Below are positions 25,293-34,210 of a stretch of 39,424 nucleotides of DNA, one piece after another. The first letter of the stretch is position 1. Each line of letters starts with the position of its first letter. The notes beneath the pieces were generated by a model. It had not been told where the DNA came from. It was given only the letters and a program-made list of their open reading frames with translations, and made no database searches. The translations under genes were made by a program, and so were the position numbers. This DNA is from Enterococcus nangangensis (lineage in GTDB: Bacteria; Bacillota; Bacilli; Lactobacillales; Enterococcaceae), in contig NZ_BJDR01000019.1 in the NCBI RefSeq assembly GCF_005405245.1, positions 1-39,424 on the forward strand, written 5' to 3'.

Positions 25293-25330
25293 TGAATACA
25301 TAGTAAGAAAATACACCTGGGGGAATAAAT

Positions 25331-26128
25331 ATGTTTAACGCGACGATTAATCGAGCATTCAAGAATAAATTTTTTTTCTTTGCGGTGCTAATAGGGACTG
25401 TTTCAGGATTGATGGGTTTAGTTTCTTATCATCAAGATGTACAGTTTTCTCTTGCGGCAGGACATTTGGAAAATATTTCTGCCTACAGTGCATGGCTATA
25501 TTGCCTCTCTTTAGGATCAGGATCAATTTTCCGAGTGATTGTGCCACTTCTAGTAGCTTTGCCTTTTGCCGATTCCTTATTAAGAGATAAAAAAATAGGG
25601 TATCAGAATTATATCTTGACTCGGACGAGTTATCGGCATTTTTTTCTAACACGAGTCTTAGTAAATGGCCTTGTTGGCGGCTCCACAGTCGTGTTGCCGA
25701 TGTTAATCTGGTTGATTATTAGTTTTGTGGTGTATCCAGCAAACTTACCTATAAAAAATTTAAATTACTTGTTAGCAGATCCGATGGCAGGCGTTTTTTA
25801 TGGAGGTACACCAATTTTTTATATTTTGATATTGATCCTTATGGGTTTTGTCTTTGGATTTCTGTATGCTAGTTTTAGTTTAGGCATGTCTGGTTTTACT
25901 ACCAATCGATACGTTGTGATAGCTTCTTCGTTTTTATTGTATCTTATTTTGCTACTTGTTTCTCAAGCAATGCAAATACGCTCTTTAATTCCTTTATTGT
26001 TAATTACACCGTATGAAGCTTACCCTATTTCCAGTTTTAATATTATCGCGCAGTTTTTACTAATTTTTTTTATTACTCTTTCTTTATTGAGTGGGACATA
26101 TCGTCAAGGAAGGGAGGACCTGTCATGA
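25331..26128 (+). CDS. Polytopic membrane protein, ABC transporter subunit 1
   Basis: A 265-residue membrane protein with about six hydrophobic segments (roughly residues 16-34, 63-83, 106-136, 160-184, 193-213 and 238-258). No enzymatic motif is visible. The layout is that of ABC-2-type permease subunits such as LanE/LanG and BcrB. The ATG has GGGGGA upstream. Its stop overlaps the next start (ATGA at 26125-26128), so the transporter subunits are coupled. A+T content is clearly higher than in the flanking core genes, with many TTT, ATT and TTA codons. Confidence 0.85.
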   Translation: MFNATINRAFKNKFFFFAVLIGTVSGLMGLVSYHQDVQFSLAAGHLENISAYSAWLYCLSLGSGSIFRVIVPLLVALPFADSLLRDKKIGYQNYILTRTSYRHFFLTRVLVNGLVGGSTVVLPMLIWLIISFVVYPANLPIKNLNYLLADPMAGVFYGGTPIFYILILILMGFVFGFLYASFSLGMSGFTTNRYVVIASSFLLYLILLLVSQAMQIRSLIPLLLITPYEAYPISSFNIIAQFLLIFFITLSLLSGTYRQGREDLS

Positions 26129-26946
26129 AAAAGATAAATAAAAAATTTGTTTTTGGGGAGTGGTCATATCAACTTTTCCAAGTGAAATGGTTTTTGTACT
26201 TTTTTCTTGCGTGTTTAGGGAGTTTATTTTGTATAAAGCAAGTTACAGAGCTAGGTGTAGGACTAGATGTAAAGATGTCTGTTTCGGATGTGGTGCTCTT
26301 TTTCTACAGTCTTTCCAATAATTTTTATTTGTTTGTGCTACCGCTGTATCTAGTTTTGATTTTAAATGCAATGAAAGACAAAGATATGGAATTGTTTTAT
26401 TATCTTAAATTTCATCAAAGAAAAGATTTTTTAATTAATAAATTGGGAGTAATCACTTTGTTGACAGGAACATTTGTCTTTCTGGGATTTACCCTTGCTT
26501 CATTGATTAGTATGTTCGCTTTGCCTATCCAAACACAGTGGCGTTCTTTCCCAGAAATTAGTACTGTATATCTAAATAAGGATTTGTATGTATATCCAGG
26601 TGGTCTAGTAGTCATTTGGACGGGAGGTCTTGTGTTCTTATCCTTACTGGCTACAGGATTTCTTTTATTTTTTTTAAGTCTTTATATTCACAAAAAAGCA
26701 GTTTTACTTGGTTTAGGTTTAGCAGGATGCTTCTTTTTGCTAATTTTGGAAAATTTTTTTCACAAAGAGGGAATGGTAAATTTGCTATTACCTAACAGGC
26801 AAACCTTTTTAAGATATCAAACATTTAATACAATAGGGCATATCTATCCATTTTTCTATTGGATAGTTTTGCTCTTACTATTAAGTATTTTTATTTTTAG
26901 ACGCTATAAAAAAATGGACTTTTTAGGTGGAAATGATGAACAATAA
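26125..26946 (+). CDS. Polytopic membrane protein, ABC transporter subunit 2
   Basis: A 273-residue membrane protein with about six hydrophobic segments (first about residues 20-40, last about 242-260) and a basic C-terminal RRYKK. A loop between segments three and four (about residues 134-158) should face outside. No family motif is recognised. The ATG has GGGAGG and overlaps the previous stop by four bases; its own stop overlaps the following gene. Position and architecture indicate a second permease subunit of the same exporter. Confidence 0.82.
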   Translation: MKKINKKFVFGEWSYQLFQVKWFLYFFLACLGSLFCIKQVTELGVGLDVKMSVSDVVLFFYSLSNNFYLFVLPLYLVLILNAMKDKDMELFYYLKFHQRKDFLINKLGVITLLTGTFVFLGFTLASLISMFALPIQTQWRSFPEISTVYLNKDLYVYPGGLVVIWTGGLVFLSLLATGFLLFFLSLYIHKKAVLLGLGLAGCFFLLILENFFHKEGMVNLLLPNRQTFLRYQTFNTIGHIYPFFYWIVLLLLLSIFIFRRYKKMDFLGGNDEQ

Positions 26947-27721
26947 ACAAATAATACGGTTGCTACAGACATACTTTTTAGCGGCCAATCGTAAACGTTT
27001 TGCTCTGTTCATGGTTATAAATCTAATTTGTCTTTCCTTACATTATAGTTTTGAAATCTTTTATACGAGGAATAGATTTTCAAGTTTACAAGCAGGAATA
27101 AATAAAATATATGGTGGAATAGGTATAAATTCTAACCTTGTAGAAATTATTTTTTGGTTTCTTCCTATTTTCCTTTTTGCTCTATATCTCCAGACAGTTA
27201 GTGTTCCTGAAAACTTAATTTATATTTTATATCGTCAACACACAAAGAGAAAAATGATTATTGCGCAATTTTTGTTTTATTTACTCTTGAGTAGTATGTA
27301 TTGTCTTTGCTATCTAGGGATAAATTTTTTAATTGGAGTTATTGCAATACACAATATAGATGTAAGTTATGGTCGTCTGCTAATTATTTATCTTATACAG
27401 TGGTCCAATTTTTTTACAATAAGTTTATTTTTCTTAATGTTCGTCTATGGATTGAAAAGTTATCAATTGGGAGGAACGCTGACAAGTATAATTCTTTTGA
27501 GTAATGGCTTCATTGCTAATGAAAAAGTTTTAAAATTTTTACCAGGAGCATCGACAAGTACGCTACGTTATGGGAAAGAATTTCTAAAATCTGAATTAGT
27601 AATTTTTGATATTAAAAGTGCATTTGTTTGGAATACAGTGTACGCGCTTCTTTTGTTGGGGTTGATTAGCATTCGATATTTGACCCATTCAGACGAAGAA
27701 CTATGGCAGCTAGACAAATAG
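26936..27721 (+). CDS. Polytopic membrane protein, ABC transporter subunit 3
   Basis: A 261-residue membrane protein with about six hydrophobic segments: near residues 22-40, 66-86, 110-135, 145-172, 180-196 and 230-248. RQHTKRKMI follows the second segment, as expected for a cytoplasmic loop. ATG 26936 is chosen for its spacing from AGGTGG (26925-26930); ATG 26933 and GTG 26927 are alternatives. It overlaps subunit 2 by about 11 bases and is followed by the ATPase 14 bases later. Three different permease subunits with one ATPase is an unusual stoichiometry. Confidence 0.82.
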   Translation: MNNKQIIRLLQTYFLAANRKRFALFMVINLICLSLHYSFEIFYTRNRFSSLQAGINKIYGGIGINSNLVEIIFWFLPIFLFALYLQTVSVPENLIYILYRQHTKRKMIIAQFLFYLLLSSMYCLCYLGINFLIGVIAIHNIDVSYGRLLIIYLIQWSNFFTISLFFLMFVYGLKSYQLGGTLTSIILLSNGFIANEKVLKFLPGASTSTLRYGKEFLKSELVIFDIKSAFVWNTVYALLLLGLISIRYLTHSDEELWQLDK

Positions 27722-27735
27722 GAAGGTGTTACTTT

Positions 27736-28356
27736 ATGGAAATTATTACAATAAAAAATGTATCAAAGACAATTAAAGGGCGAAGAGTTTTGCAAGATAT
27801 AAATTTATCTATCGAAAAAGGACGAACATATGGAGTTGTTGGACATAATGGCTCTGGGAAAACGATGCTCTTCCGCTTGATACTAGGATTGATTAAACCT
27901 ACTGAAGGTACTATAACTGTAGATGCACAGGTGAGTTTTGGTGCAACTATTGAAAATCCTTCCTTTTTAGGGGAATATTCAGGCTTTCAAAATTTAAAAT
28001 TACTTGCAAATATTAATCAGAAAATAACGAACGAACAAATTTGCCAAACCATTGCAGAAGTGGGACTTGATCCTGACAGCAAAGAAAAAGTGAAATCCTA
28101 TTCACTAGGAATGAAACAAAAGTTAGCGCTGGCACAAGCACTAATGGAAAAGCCAAGTGTTTTAGTGTTAGATGAACCAACAAATGGTTTAGACAATGAT
28201 AGCGTCCTTCAAATTCGTAGACTATTAAAAGAAGAACATGAAAAAGGAACAACGATCATCTTTACTAGCCATAATGTTGAAGATGTTAAAGAATTAGCAC
28301 AAGAAGTGTTAGAAATGAACGATGGTGTGCTTACACACAGTAGGATGCTAGAATAA
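27736..28356 (+). CDS. ABC transporter ATP-binding protein (bacitracin/lantibiotic-immunity type)
   Basis: A 206-residue single-domain ATPase. Walker A is GHNGSGKT at residues 36-43, the signature is YSLGMKQ at 122-128, Walker B ends in VLDEPTNGLD with D146 and E147, and the switch histidine is H179 (TSHNVED). The Q-loop region TIENPSFLGEYSGFQNL resembles that of BcrA/LanF ATPases (IExPxF...NL). It is short but complete. ATG 27736 is chosen for GGAAGGTG just upstream; an earlier ATG at 27703 lies inside subunit 3. It powers the three preceding membrane subunits. The direction is probably export, inferred from family. Confidence 0.92.
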   Translation: MEIITIKNVSKTIKGRRVLQDINLSIEKGRTYGVVGHNGSGKTMLFRLILGLIKPTEGTITVDAQVSFGATIENPSFLGEYSGFQNLKLLANINQKITNEQICQTIAEVGLDPDSKEKVKSYSLGMKQKLALAQALMEKPSVLVLDEPTNGLDNDSVLQIRRLLKEEHEKGTTIIFTSHNVEDVKELAQEVLEMNDGVLTHSRMLE

Positions 28357-28394
28357 AAAGAAGATAGAAACGGTGATTGGTAATTAAATTAAAA

Positions 28395-28447
28395 GAGATT
28401 CTTTTACAAATAATCCTCCTTTAAAAGAAATCTCAGATGATTTTTTA
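28395..28447 (+). terminator. Probable terminator of the ABC operon
   Basis: GAGATTCTTTT (28395-28405) pairs with AAAAGAAATCTC (28423-28434) with one bulge. A TTTTTT run follows a few bases later. Confidence 0.6.
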
Positions 28448-28457
28448 CGGAAAATAG

Positions 28458-28465
28458 TGTAGAAT
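28458..28465 (+). promoter_or_regulatory. Candidate -10 element for mnmA
   Basis: TGTAGAAT contains TAGAAT, and the -35 region is poor. It is the only -10-like sequence between the operon terminator and mnmA, giving a leader of about 65 bases. Confidence 0.35.
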
Positions 28466-28508
28466 TAGCGTTACTGATTTAAGCGACCTTCAAATCGTGG
28501 CGAATTAG

Positions 28509-29657
<1,149 letters not shown>

Positions 29658-29677
29658 TGGGCTTGAACGCAACAATA

Positions 29678-29725
29678 AAAAAACTCCAAGAAGTAAGCTG
29701 AATCGCTACTGCTTGGAGTTTCTTT
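29678..29725. terminator. Bidirectional terminator between mnmA and the convergent small gene
   Basis: AAACTCCAAG pairs with CTTGGAGTTT, with a further AGTA/TACT extension inward. A-rich and T-rich flanks are present on both sides. Confidence 0.88.
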
Positions 29726-29727
29726 AA

Positions 29728-30069
29728 TTAGTGACAGAATGGTAATGGTAAGCTGTTGTCCGTACTACGAGGATACCGGCAAATAGCACAAGAAAAAAAC
29801 AAAGGGCTAAAGAGAAAGACGACGAATAAAAGGCTAAGCACGAGTAAAAAAATAATGACGGGAGATTTTAAATAGCGTTCTTGGCCAACGATGTGGGCGG
29901 CACCAAACTTTTGCCACGCGTCAACTTGCAAGCGATATGTCGAATCACTCAAGTAGCGATTGTCGTCCACCTGGAGATAGCGAAAATCTTTAGCTAAAGT
30001 TAAAATTGAAATAAGTGAGACCAATCCTAATTCTAGCAGTAGGGCATAACGCACTAAAGTATATTTCAT
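29728..30069 (-). CDS. Hypothetical small membrane protein (two segments)
   Basis: A 113-residue protein with hydrophobic segments near residues 8-26 and 70-92 and a polar middle of about 45 residues (LQVDDNRYLSDSTYR). No family is recognised. The likely topology places the middle loop outside and both ends inside. The short C-terminus contains three cysteines (SCAIC and the penultimate residue). ATG 30069 is chosen for AAGGAGG upstream on the minus strand; a TTG six bases earlier is possible. It is a single gene, convergent with mnmA. Confidence 0.72.
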   Translation of the reverse strand: MKYTLVRYALLLELGLVSLISILTLAKDFRYLQVDDNRYLSDSTYRLQVDAWQKFGAAHIVGQERYLKSPVIIFLLVLSLLFVVFLFSPLFFSCAICRYPRSTDNSLPLPFCH

Positions 30070-30199
30070 CAGCAATCCTCCTTATTTTTCAAAAAATATA
30101 CACCATAAATAATGCTGTGTAAATCCAGAAAAAAGAAATCAAGCAGAAGTATTGAAAGTTGAGAGAAAAGCAGTTACGCTAGAACACGAGGTGACTGGA

Positions 30200-30559
30200 A
30201 TGTATCAAGTAATCAAAATGTATGGGGACAATGAACCGTGGTGGTTTTTTGATGAGTGGCAAAAAGATATTGTGGAGATTAAAGAATTCTCTGAGCTACC
30301 TTTAGCAGAAAAATATTTTCACCAAGAAAGTAGTGCGTATCAAAAAAATTATCCTCATGAAAAATTTAAGGAGCCGTATCTGCAAGCCTTTTGGCAAGAT
30401 GGGCAATCTCGTTGGTGTGAAGAATGCGATGATGATTTGCAACAATATCACGGCTTGCTCTTGTTAAAAGATTTTCAGAAGCTCACCATCAAAGAAAAAG
30501 GAACCACGCAACCCACAGGCGGCAAGAAGTGTTGTCGGATGCAACACCCACGGGCCTAG
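30200..30559 (+). CDS. DUF1033 family protein
   Basis: A 119-residue cytoplasmic protein of unknown function, recognised by MYQVIKMYGDNEPWWFFDEW at the N-terminus and by SRWCEECDDDLQQYHGL. DUF1033 proteins occur in Lactobacillales and Bacillales. The C-terminal tail is basic with two adjacent cysteines (KKCCRMQ). ATG 30200 is chosen for GAGGTGA at 30189-30195, which makes the earlier in-frame start at 30152 unnecessary. It precedes topB by 17 bases and is probably co-transcribed with it. Confidence 0.85.
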   Translation: MYQVIKMYGDNEPWWFFDEWQKDIVEIKEFSELPLAEKYFHQESSAYQKNYPHEKFKEPYLQAFWQDGQSRWCEECDDDLQQYHGLLLLKDFQKLTIKEKGTTQPTGGKKCCRMQHPRA

Positions 30560-30576
30560 GAAAATAAAGGAGATTT

Positions 30577-32664
30577 ATGGGAAAAAAATTAGTTTTAGCA
30601 GAAAAACCAAGTGTGGCACGGGAATTAGCACAAGTTTTAGGGGCCACCACTAAAAATAAAAATTATTTTGAAGGACCTAACTATATCGTGACCTGGGCGT
30701 TAGGTCATTTATTAAGCTTAAAAATGCCAGAAGACTTGAAACCAGAATGGAAGACGTGGAGTCTTGAAACACTCCCCATGGTTCCGAAAAAATGGGAAAA
30801 CAAACCGCTCCCGAAAACCACGCCTCAACTGAAGGCCATTGCCACCTTAGCGAAAAGAAATGATGTGGTGGGCGGCGTCATTGCCACCGATTCTGGACGA
30901 GAAGGGGAACTAGTAGCGCGGGAAATTTTCCAATGGGTGCGTTTCAATAAACCTTTGGAACGTTTATGGATTTCTTCCCAGACGAAAAAAGCCATTCAAA
31001 CGGGTTTTAAAGAATTAAAGCCAGCGAAAGCTTACGATAATTTATATTGGTCGGCACTGGCTCGCTCGCAAGCTGACTGGTTAGTGGGACTAAACGTGAC
31101 GCGTGCTTTAACGGTGAAGTACCAAGATAGTTTATCCGCCGGCCGGGTGCAAACACCGACATTGGCTTACGTCAATACCGTGGCGGAAAAAATTGCGAAG
31201 TTTATGCCCCAAACTTATTACACCATTAGTTTAGAGTACCAAGGGGCCAAAGGAACACTCCAATTAAAAAATCCCCAACAGTTTGCGACCCAAGATGCGG
31301 CGGCTCAATTTATTGCCCCTTTAAATGGTAAGATTGGTGGGGTTACCACCTTCGAAGAAAAAGAAAAACGGGAAAAAGCGCCGTTGCCTTTTGACTTAAC
31401 GGAATTACAACGGGTCGCCAATACAAAATATAATTTTTCGGCGAAACAAACCTTGTCCATTTTACAAAATTTATATGAGACGCATAAAATTGTCAGCTAT
31501 CCCCGGACGGACTCCAAGTATTTAACCAAAGATTTGGCAGCGACCATGGGGGAACGGCTGCAAGCTATCGCTGGTTTTGCTGAAGAAGCGAAGCAATATT
31601 TACGAGCTGGCGCCAAAGTAACACAACCAGCTGTCTTTAATGATAGTAAAGTAACGGATCACTATGGTTTGATTCCCACTGAAGAAATGCCCCAAATTAA
31701 TCGCTTAGATACCAACGAGTTAAAAATTTATCGCTTAATTGTGGAGCGCTTCTTAGGCTTGTTTGCCCAAGATCATATCACCAAGACGCGGCGGGTGATC
31801 GTCAGCTTTGGGGCACAGCAAGATTTTCTTTTTAAAGATAGTACTGTGGTGCAGGCGGGCTTTAAAGGAGAAAGTGCCGAGACGAAGACGGCACCACACT
31901 TTACCAAAGAAACTACCGTCAAAGGCAACTTCATCATTGAAAAAGCCTTAACGCAACCGCCAAAACTCGTAACAGAAGCAGGACTTTTAGGTTACATGGA
32001 GAAAAACTCTCTAGGGACACCCGCTACCCGAGCAGAAATCATTGAAAAATTAATTAAAAGTGAATTGATGATGCGGAATAGTGGTTCTTCCAGCTTGCAA
32101 GTTTCCCCTAAAGGACAGCAGTTGTTAAAATTAGTGAATCCTTCTTTAGTCACACCCGAACTCACTAGTAAATGGGAACAACAATTAGAAAAAATTGCCC
32201 AAGGAAAGTTAGACAATCGCACCTTTGTAGCGAATATTGAAAAAGATACACAAAACCTAGTGACGGAAATTAAAACTTCGGAAGCTAACTACCAAGATTT
32301 TTCCATCACTACGAAGAAATGTCCGGAATGTGATTCTCCTTTACGGGAAAAAAATACGCGGGACGGTAAAATTTATGTTTGTACGAATCCCGAATGTAGT
32401 TACCGTCGGCGGAAAGATCCAAAAGTTTCCAATCATCGTTGCCCAACTTGTCATAAGAAGATGGAAATTTTAGACGGTAAAAATGGCGCTTATTTCCGTT
32501 GCAAGTTCTGCGGCACCACTGAAAAAATGCCGGATAAAAAAGGCGGCGGTAAAAAAATGAATCAACATGAGGCCAAACGCTTGATGAAAAAAGTCAATCA
32601 AGAGTCAGAGCCGATGGAATCCCCACTAGCCGCCGCTTTAAAAGCCGCGATGAATAAAGAATAA
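30577..32664 (+). CDS. topB: DNA topoisomerase III
   Basis: Type IA topoisomerase that relaxes and decatenates DNA through a transient 5'-phosphotyrosine. The Toprim domain opens LVLAEKPSVARELAQVLGA, with its acidic motif in ATDSGREGELVAREI. The catalytic tyrosine is Y308 in SYPRTDSKYL. LSAGRVQTPTLAYV and SLGTPATRAEIIEKL are conserved. The C-terminus (about residues 580-650) has two zinc-ribbon-like cysteine groups, CPECDSPL/CTNPEC and CPTCHKKM/CKFC. Length is 695 residues. The ATG has AAAGGAG upstream. A terminator follows. It may be chromosomal housekeeping or plasmid-derived, but nothing mobile is seen near it. Confidence 0.95.
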   Translation: MGKKLVLAEKPSVARELAQVLGATTKNKNYFEGPNYIVTWALGHLLSLKMPEDLKPEWKTWSLETLPMVPKKWENKPLPKTTPQLKAIATLAKRNDVVGGVIATDSGREGELVAREIFQWVRFNKPLERLWISSQTKKAIQTGFKELKPAKAYDNLYWSALARSQADWLVGLNVTRALTVKYQDSLSAGRVQTPTLAYVNTVAEKIAKFMPQTYYTISLEYQGAKGTLQLKNPQQFATQDAAAQFIAPLNGKIGGVTTFEEKEKREKAPLPFDLTELQRVANTKYNFSAKQTLSILQNLYETHKIVSYPRTDSKYLTKDLAATMGERLQAIAGFAEEAKQYLRAGAKVTQPAVFNDSKVTDHYGLIPTEEMPQINRLDTNELKIYRLIVERFLGLFAQDHITKTRRVIVSFGAQQDFLFKDSTVVQAGFKGESAETKTAPHFTKETTVKGNFIIEKALTQPPKLVTEAGLLGYMEKNSLGTPATRAEIIEKLIKSELMMRNSGSSSLQVSPKGQQLLKLVNPSLVTPELTSKWEQQLEKIAQGKLDNRTFVANIEKDTQNLVTEIKTSEANYQDFSITTKKCPECDSPLREKNTRDGKIYVCTNPECSYRRRKDPKVSNHRCPTCHKKMEILDGKNGAYFRCKFCGTTEKMPDKKGGGKKMNQHEAKRLMKKVNQESEPMESPLAAALKAAMNKE

Positions 32665-32665
32665 A

Positions 32666-32706
32666 GGAAAAGGAGTGAGTCACACAATAGTGGGCTCGCT
32701 CCTTTT
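32666..32706. terminator. Bidirectional terminator between topB and the MFS gene
   Basis: GAAAAGGAGTGAG pairs with CTCGCTCCTTTTC with one G-T type mismatch. It lies between two convergent genes. Confidence 0.82.
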
Positions 32707-32708
32707 CA

Positions 32709-34082
32709 CTATTTATTTTCAGCAGGTAAGATAATCGTCGGATTTTTTAAATCCACGCGGCTGATTTTTACAATACTGAAAGTAATCAGGGCCATCAGCA
32801 CGCCAGTCACGATCAACAGCAGTGCGCCTTTTGGTAAAAGTGGCATGAAGTCTAAATCAAATAAAAAACCATAAACAATAATTCCTAAGGGCATCAAAAT
32901 CGAGGAAGCCACCCCCGTGACGGCAAAGACCCGCCCTTGATAATGTTGGGGAATGTTTTTTTGGAGCCAAACATTGATGGGTACATTAATAAAAGTAATG
33001 GTAATACCCATTACAAAAGCAAGAAGCAGTAACAAAATAAATTGGATAAAGTGGGGGAGCGGGAAAAAGAGCACGAGGCCCATTAAAAAGTTACTTAAGG
33101 CAATAAGATAAGAAAAACTAATTCCTTGTCGAAAAACATAACGCGCAGGTTTAATGCGACCGATGATCATCCCAGATAACATAAAACCTAAAGAAAAGAG
33201 CGTATCGAAGAGTCCTAGTTGAAAAGTAGATGTTTTTAAACCATTCAGTAAAAGTACGGGTAAGCCAACGTTAATCACACTGCTAAAAAAATTCAAGGAA
33301 GCACCAATCACTAAAAAAATCAGCAAAAATTTTTGTTGACCAATAAAACGTAAGCCCGCTTTAAAACTATTATCGGGAGTAGCTACCGTTTCCTCAGGAG
33401 CTGCATCTTGCGTTGTAGGCTGAACATCCTGGTTATTTTCTTTAGCTTCAACAACTGCCGCCGCTTGACGCAGTGCCTGATAATTTTTCCCTAAAGAAAA
33501 ATCGAGGGAGAGGGTAATAAGATAGGTAATGACCTCGGTGGTGATTTCTAAAATGACAAACAAGTAAAAAGGCAGTGCGGCGTACAAGATTGCCCCCAAC
33601 ATGGAAGAAAAAAGTCCCACCATGGAAGAAGCAGTTTGTTGGTAGCCGGCTAAACTTGTCAAATCATTTTCCGTAACCACTTGAATTTTGCTGGCGGTTT
33701 GGGCCGTACCGGTAAATTGATCAGAGATGCGCAAGACGACAATTAAAAGGGCACTGACTAAAAAGAAATGCTCCATCGTCAGATAAGTGTAAAGCATGTA
33801 GGCAATCAGGGCTAGGATGGTGCCCGCTTGGGAAATTAAAATAATCTTTTTGTGGTTATATTTATCCACGGTACTCCCCACAATGGGCATCAATAATAAA
33901 GCTACCAAGGGTCCCACAATCAGGGAAAAAGAAAAACTCATGGCTGAACCCGTGACTTTTAAAATCATTAGTCCCATGCCAAAGGAAAAAATGGAGCTGC
34001 CTAAAGTCCCCACAAAACTGGCGACGACAGATTTTTTTAATTGTCCCTTAGATTGTTGTTGTAAGTTTTCTAACGTATTCAT
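32709..34082 (-). CDS. MFS transporter (multidrug/siderophore exporter-like)
   Basis: A 457-residue major facilitator protein with twelve hydrophobic segments in two halves. The first-half loop carries GSTVDKYNHKKIILISQ, matching the MFS motif A region. A polar, Gln/Glu/Thr-rich loop of about 45 residues separates the halves (about residues 195-240). KNIPQHYQGRVFAVTG in the second half is typical of the EntS/TCR-like exporters. The minus-strand ATG has AGGAGGG upstream. It is divergent from an Rgg-type regulator, which is its most likely controller. The substrate is unknown. Confidence 0.88.
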   Translation of the reverse strand: MNTLENLQQQSKGQLKKSVVASFVGTLGSSIFSFGMGLMILKVTGSAMSFSFSLIVGPLVALLLMPIVGSTVDKYNHKKIILISQAGTILALIAYMLYTYLTMEHFFLVSALLIVVLRISDQFTGTAQTASKIQVVTENDLTSLAGYQQTASSMVGLFSSMLGAILYAALPFYLFVILEITTEVITYLITLSLDFSLGKNYQALRQAAAVVEAKENNQDVQPTTQDAAPEETVATPDNSFKAGLRFIGQQKFLLIFLVIGASLNFFSSVINVGLPVLLLNGLKTSTFQLGLFDTLFSLGFMLSGMIIGRIKPARYVFRQGISFSYLIALSNFLMGLVLFFPLPHFIQFILLLLLAFVMGITITFINVPINVWLQKNIPQHYQGRVFAVTGVASSILMPLGIIVYGFLFDLDFMPLLPKGALLLIVTGVLMALITFSIVKISRVDLKNPTIILPAENK

Positions 34083-34155
34083 GGTGTTACCCTCCTAATC
34101 TGCAGCTCATAAGTAGCAGCTGAACTTTGCTTATTTGCAGTGTAGCAAGAATAAT

Positions 34156-34184
34156 TTGACACGCGCGAAAAATTCTACTATAGT
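34156..34184 (+). promoter_or_regulatory. Sigma-A promoter of the Rgg-type regulator gene
   Basis: TTGACA (34156-34161) and TATAGT (34179-34184) have an exact 17-base spacer. It is the same -35/-10 pair as the glyQS promoter. Confidence 0.85.
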
Positions 34185-34210
34185 GGAAAAAACTTGGAGG
34201 AGGTCAGCTA

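Noticed and set aside
25359-25652. A 97-codon minus-strand frame opposite the first transporter subunit
   Set aside because: It is a shadow of the real gene, lacks a ribosome site and has no recognisable protein character.
23403-28500. Flanking direct repeats, integrase or transposase around the accessory block
   Set aside because: I looked at both edges and found no shared repeat and no mobility gene; the route of acquisition cannot be stated.
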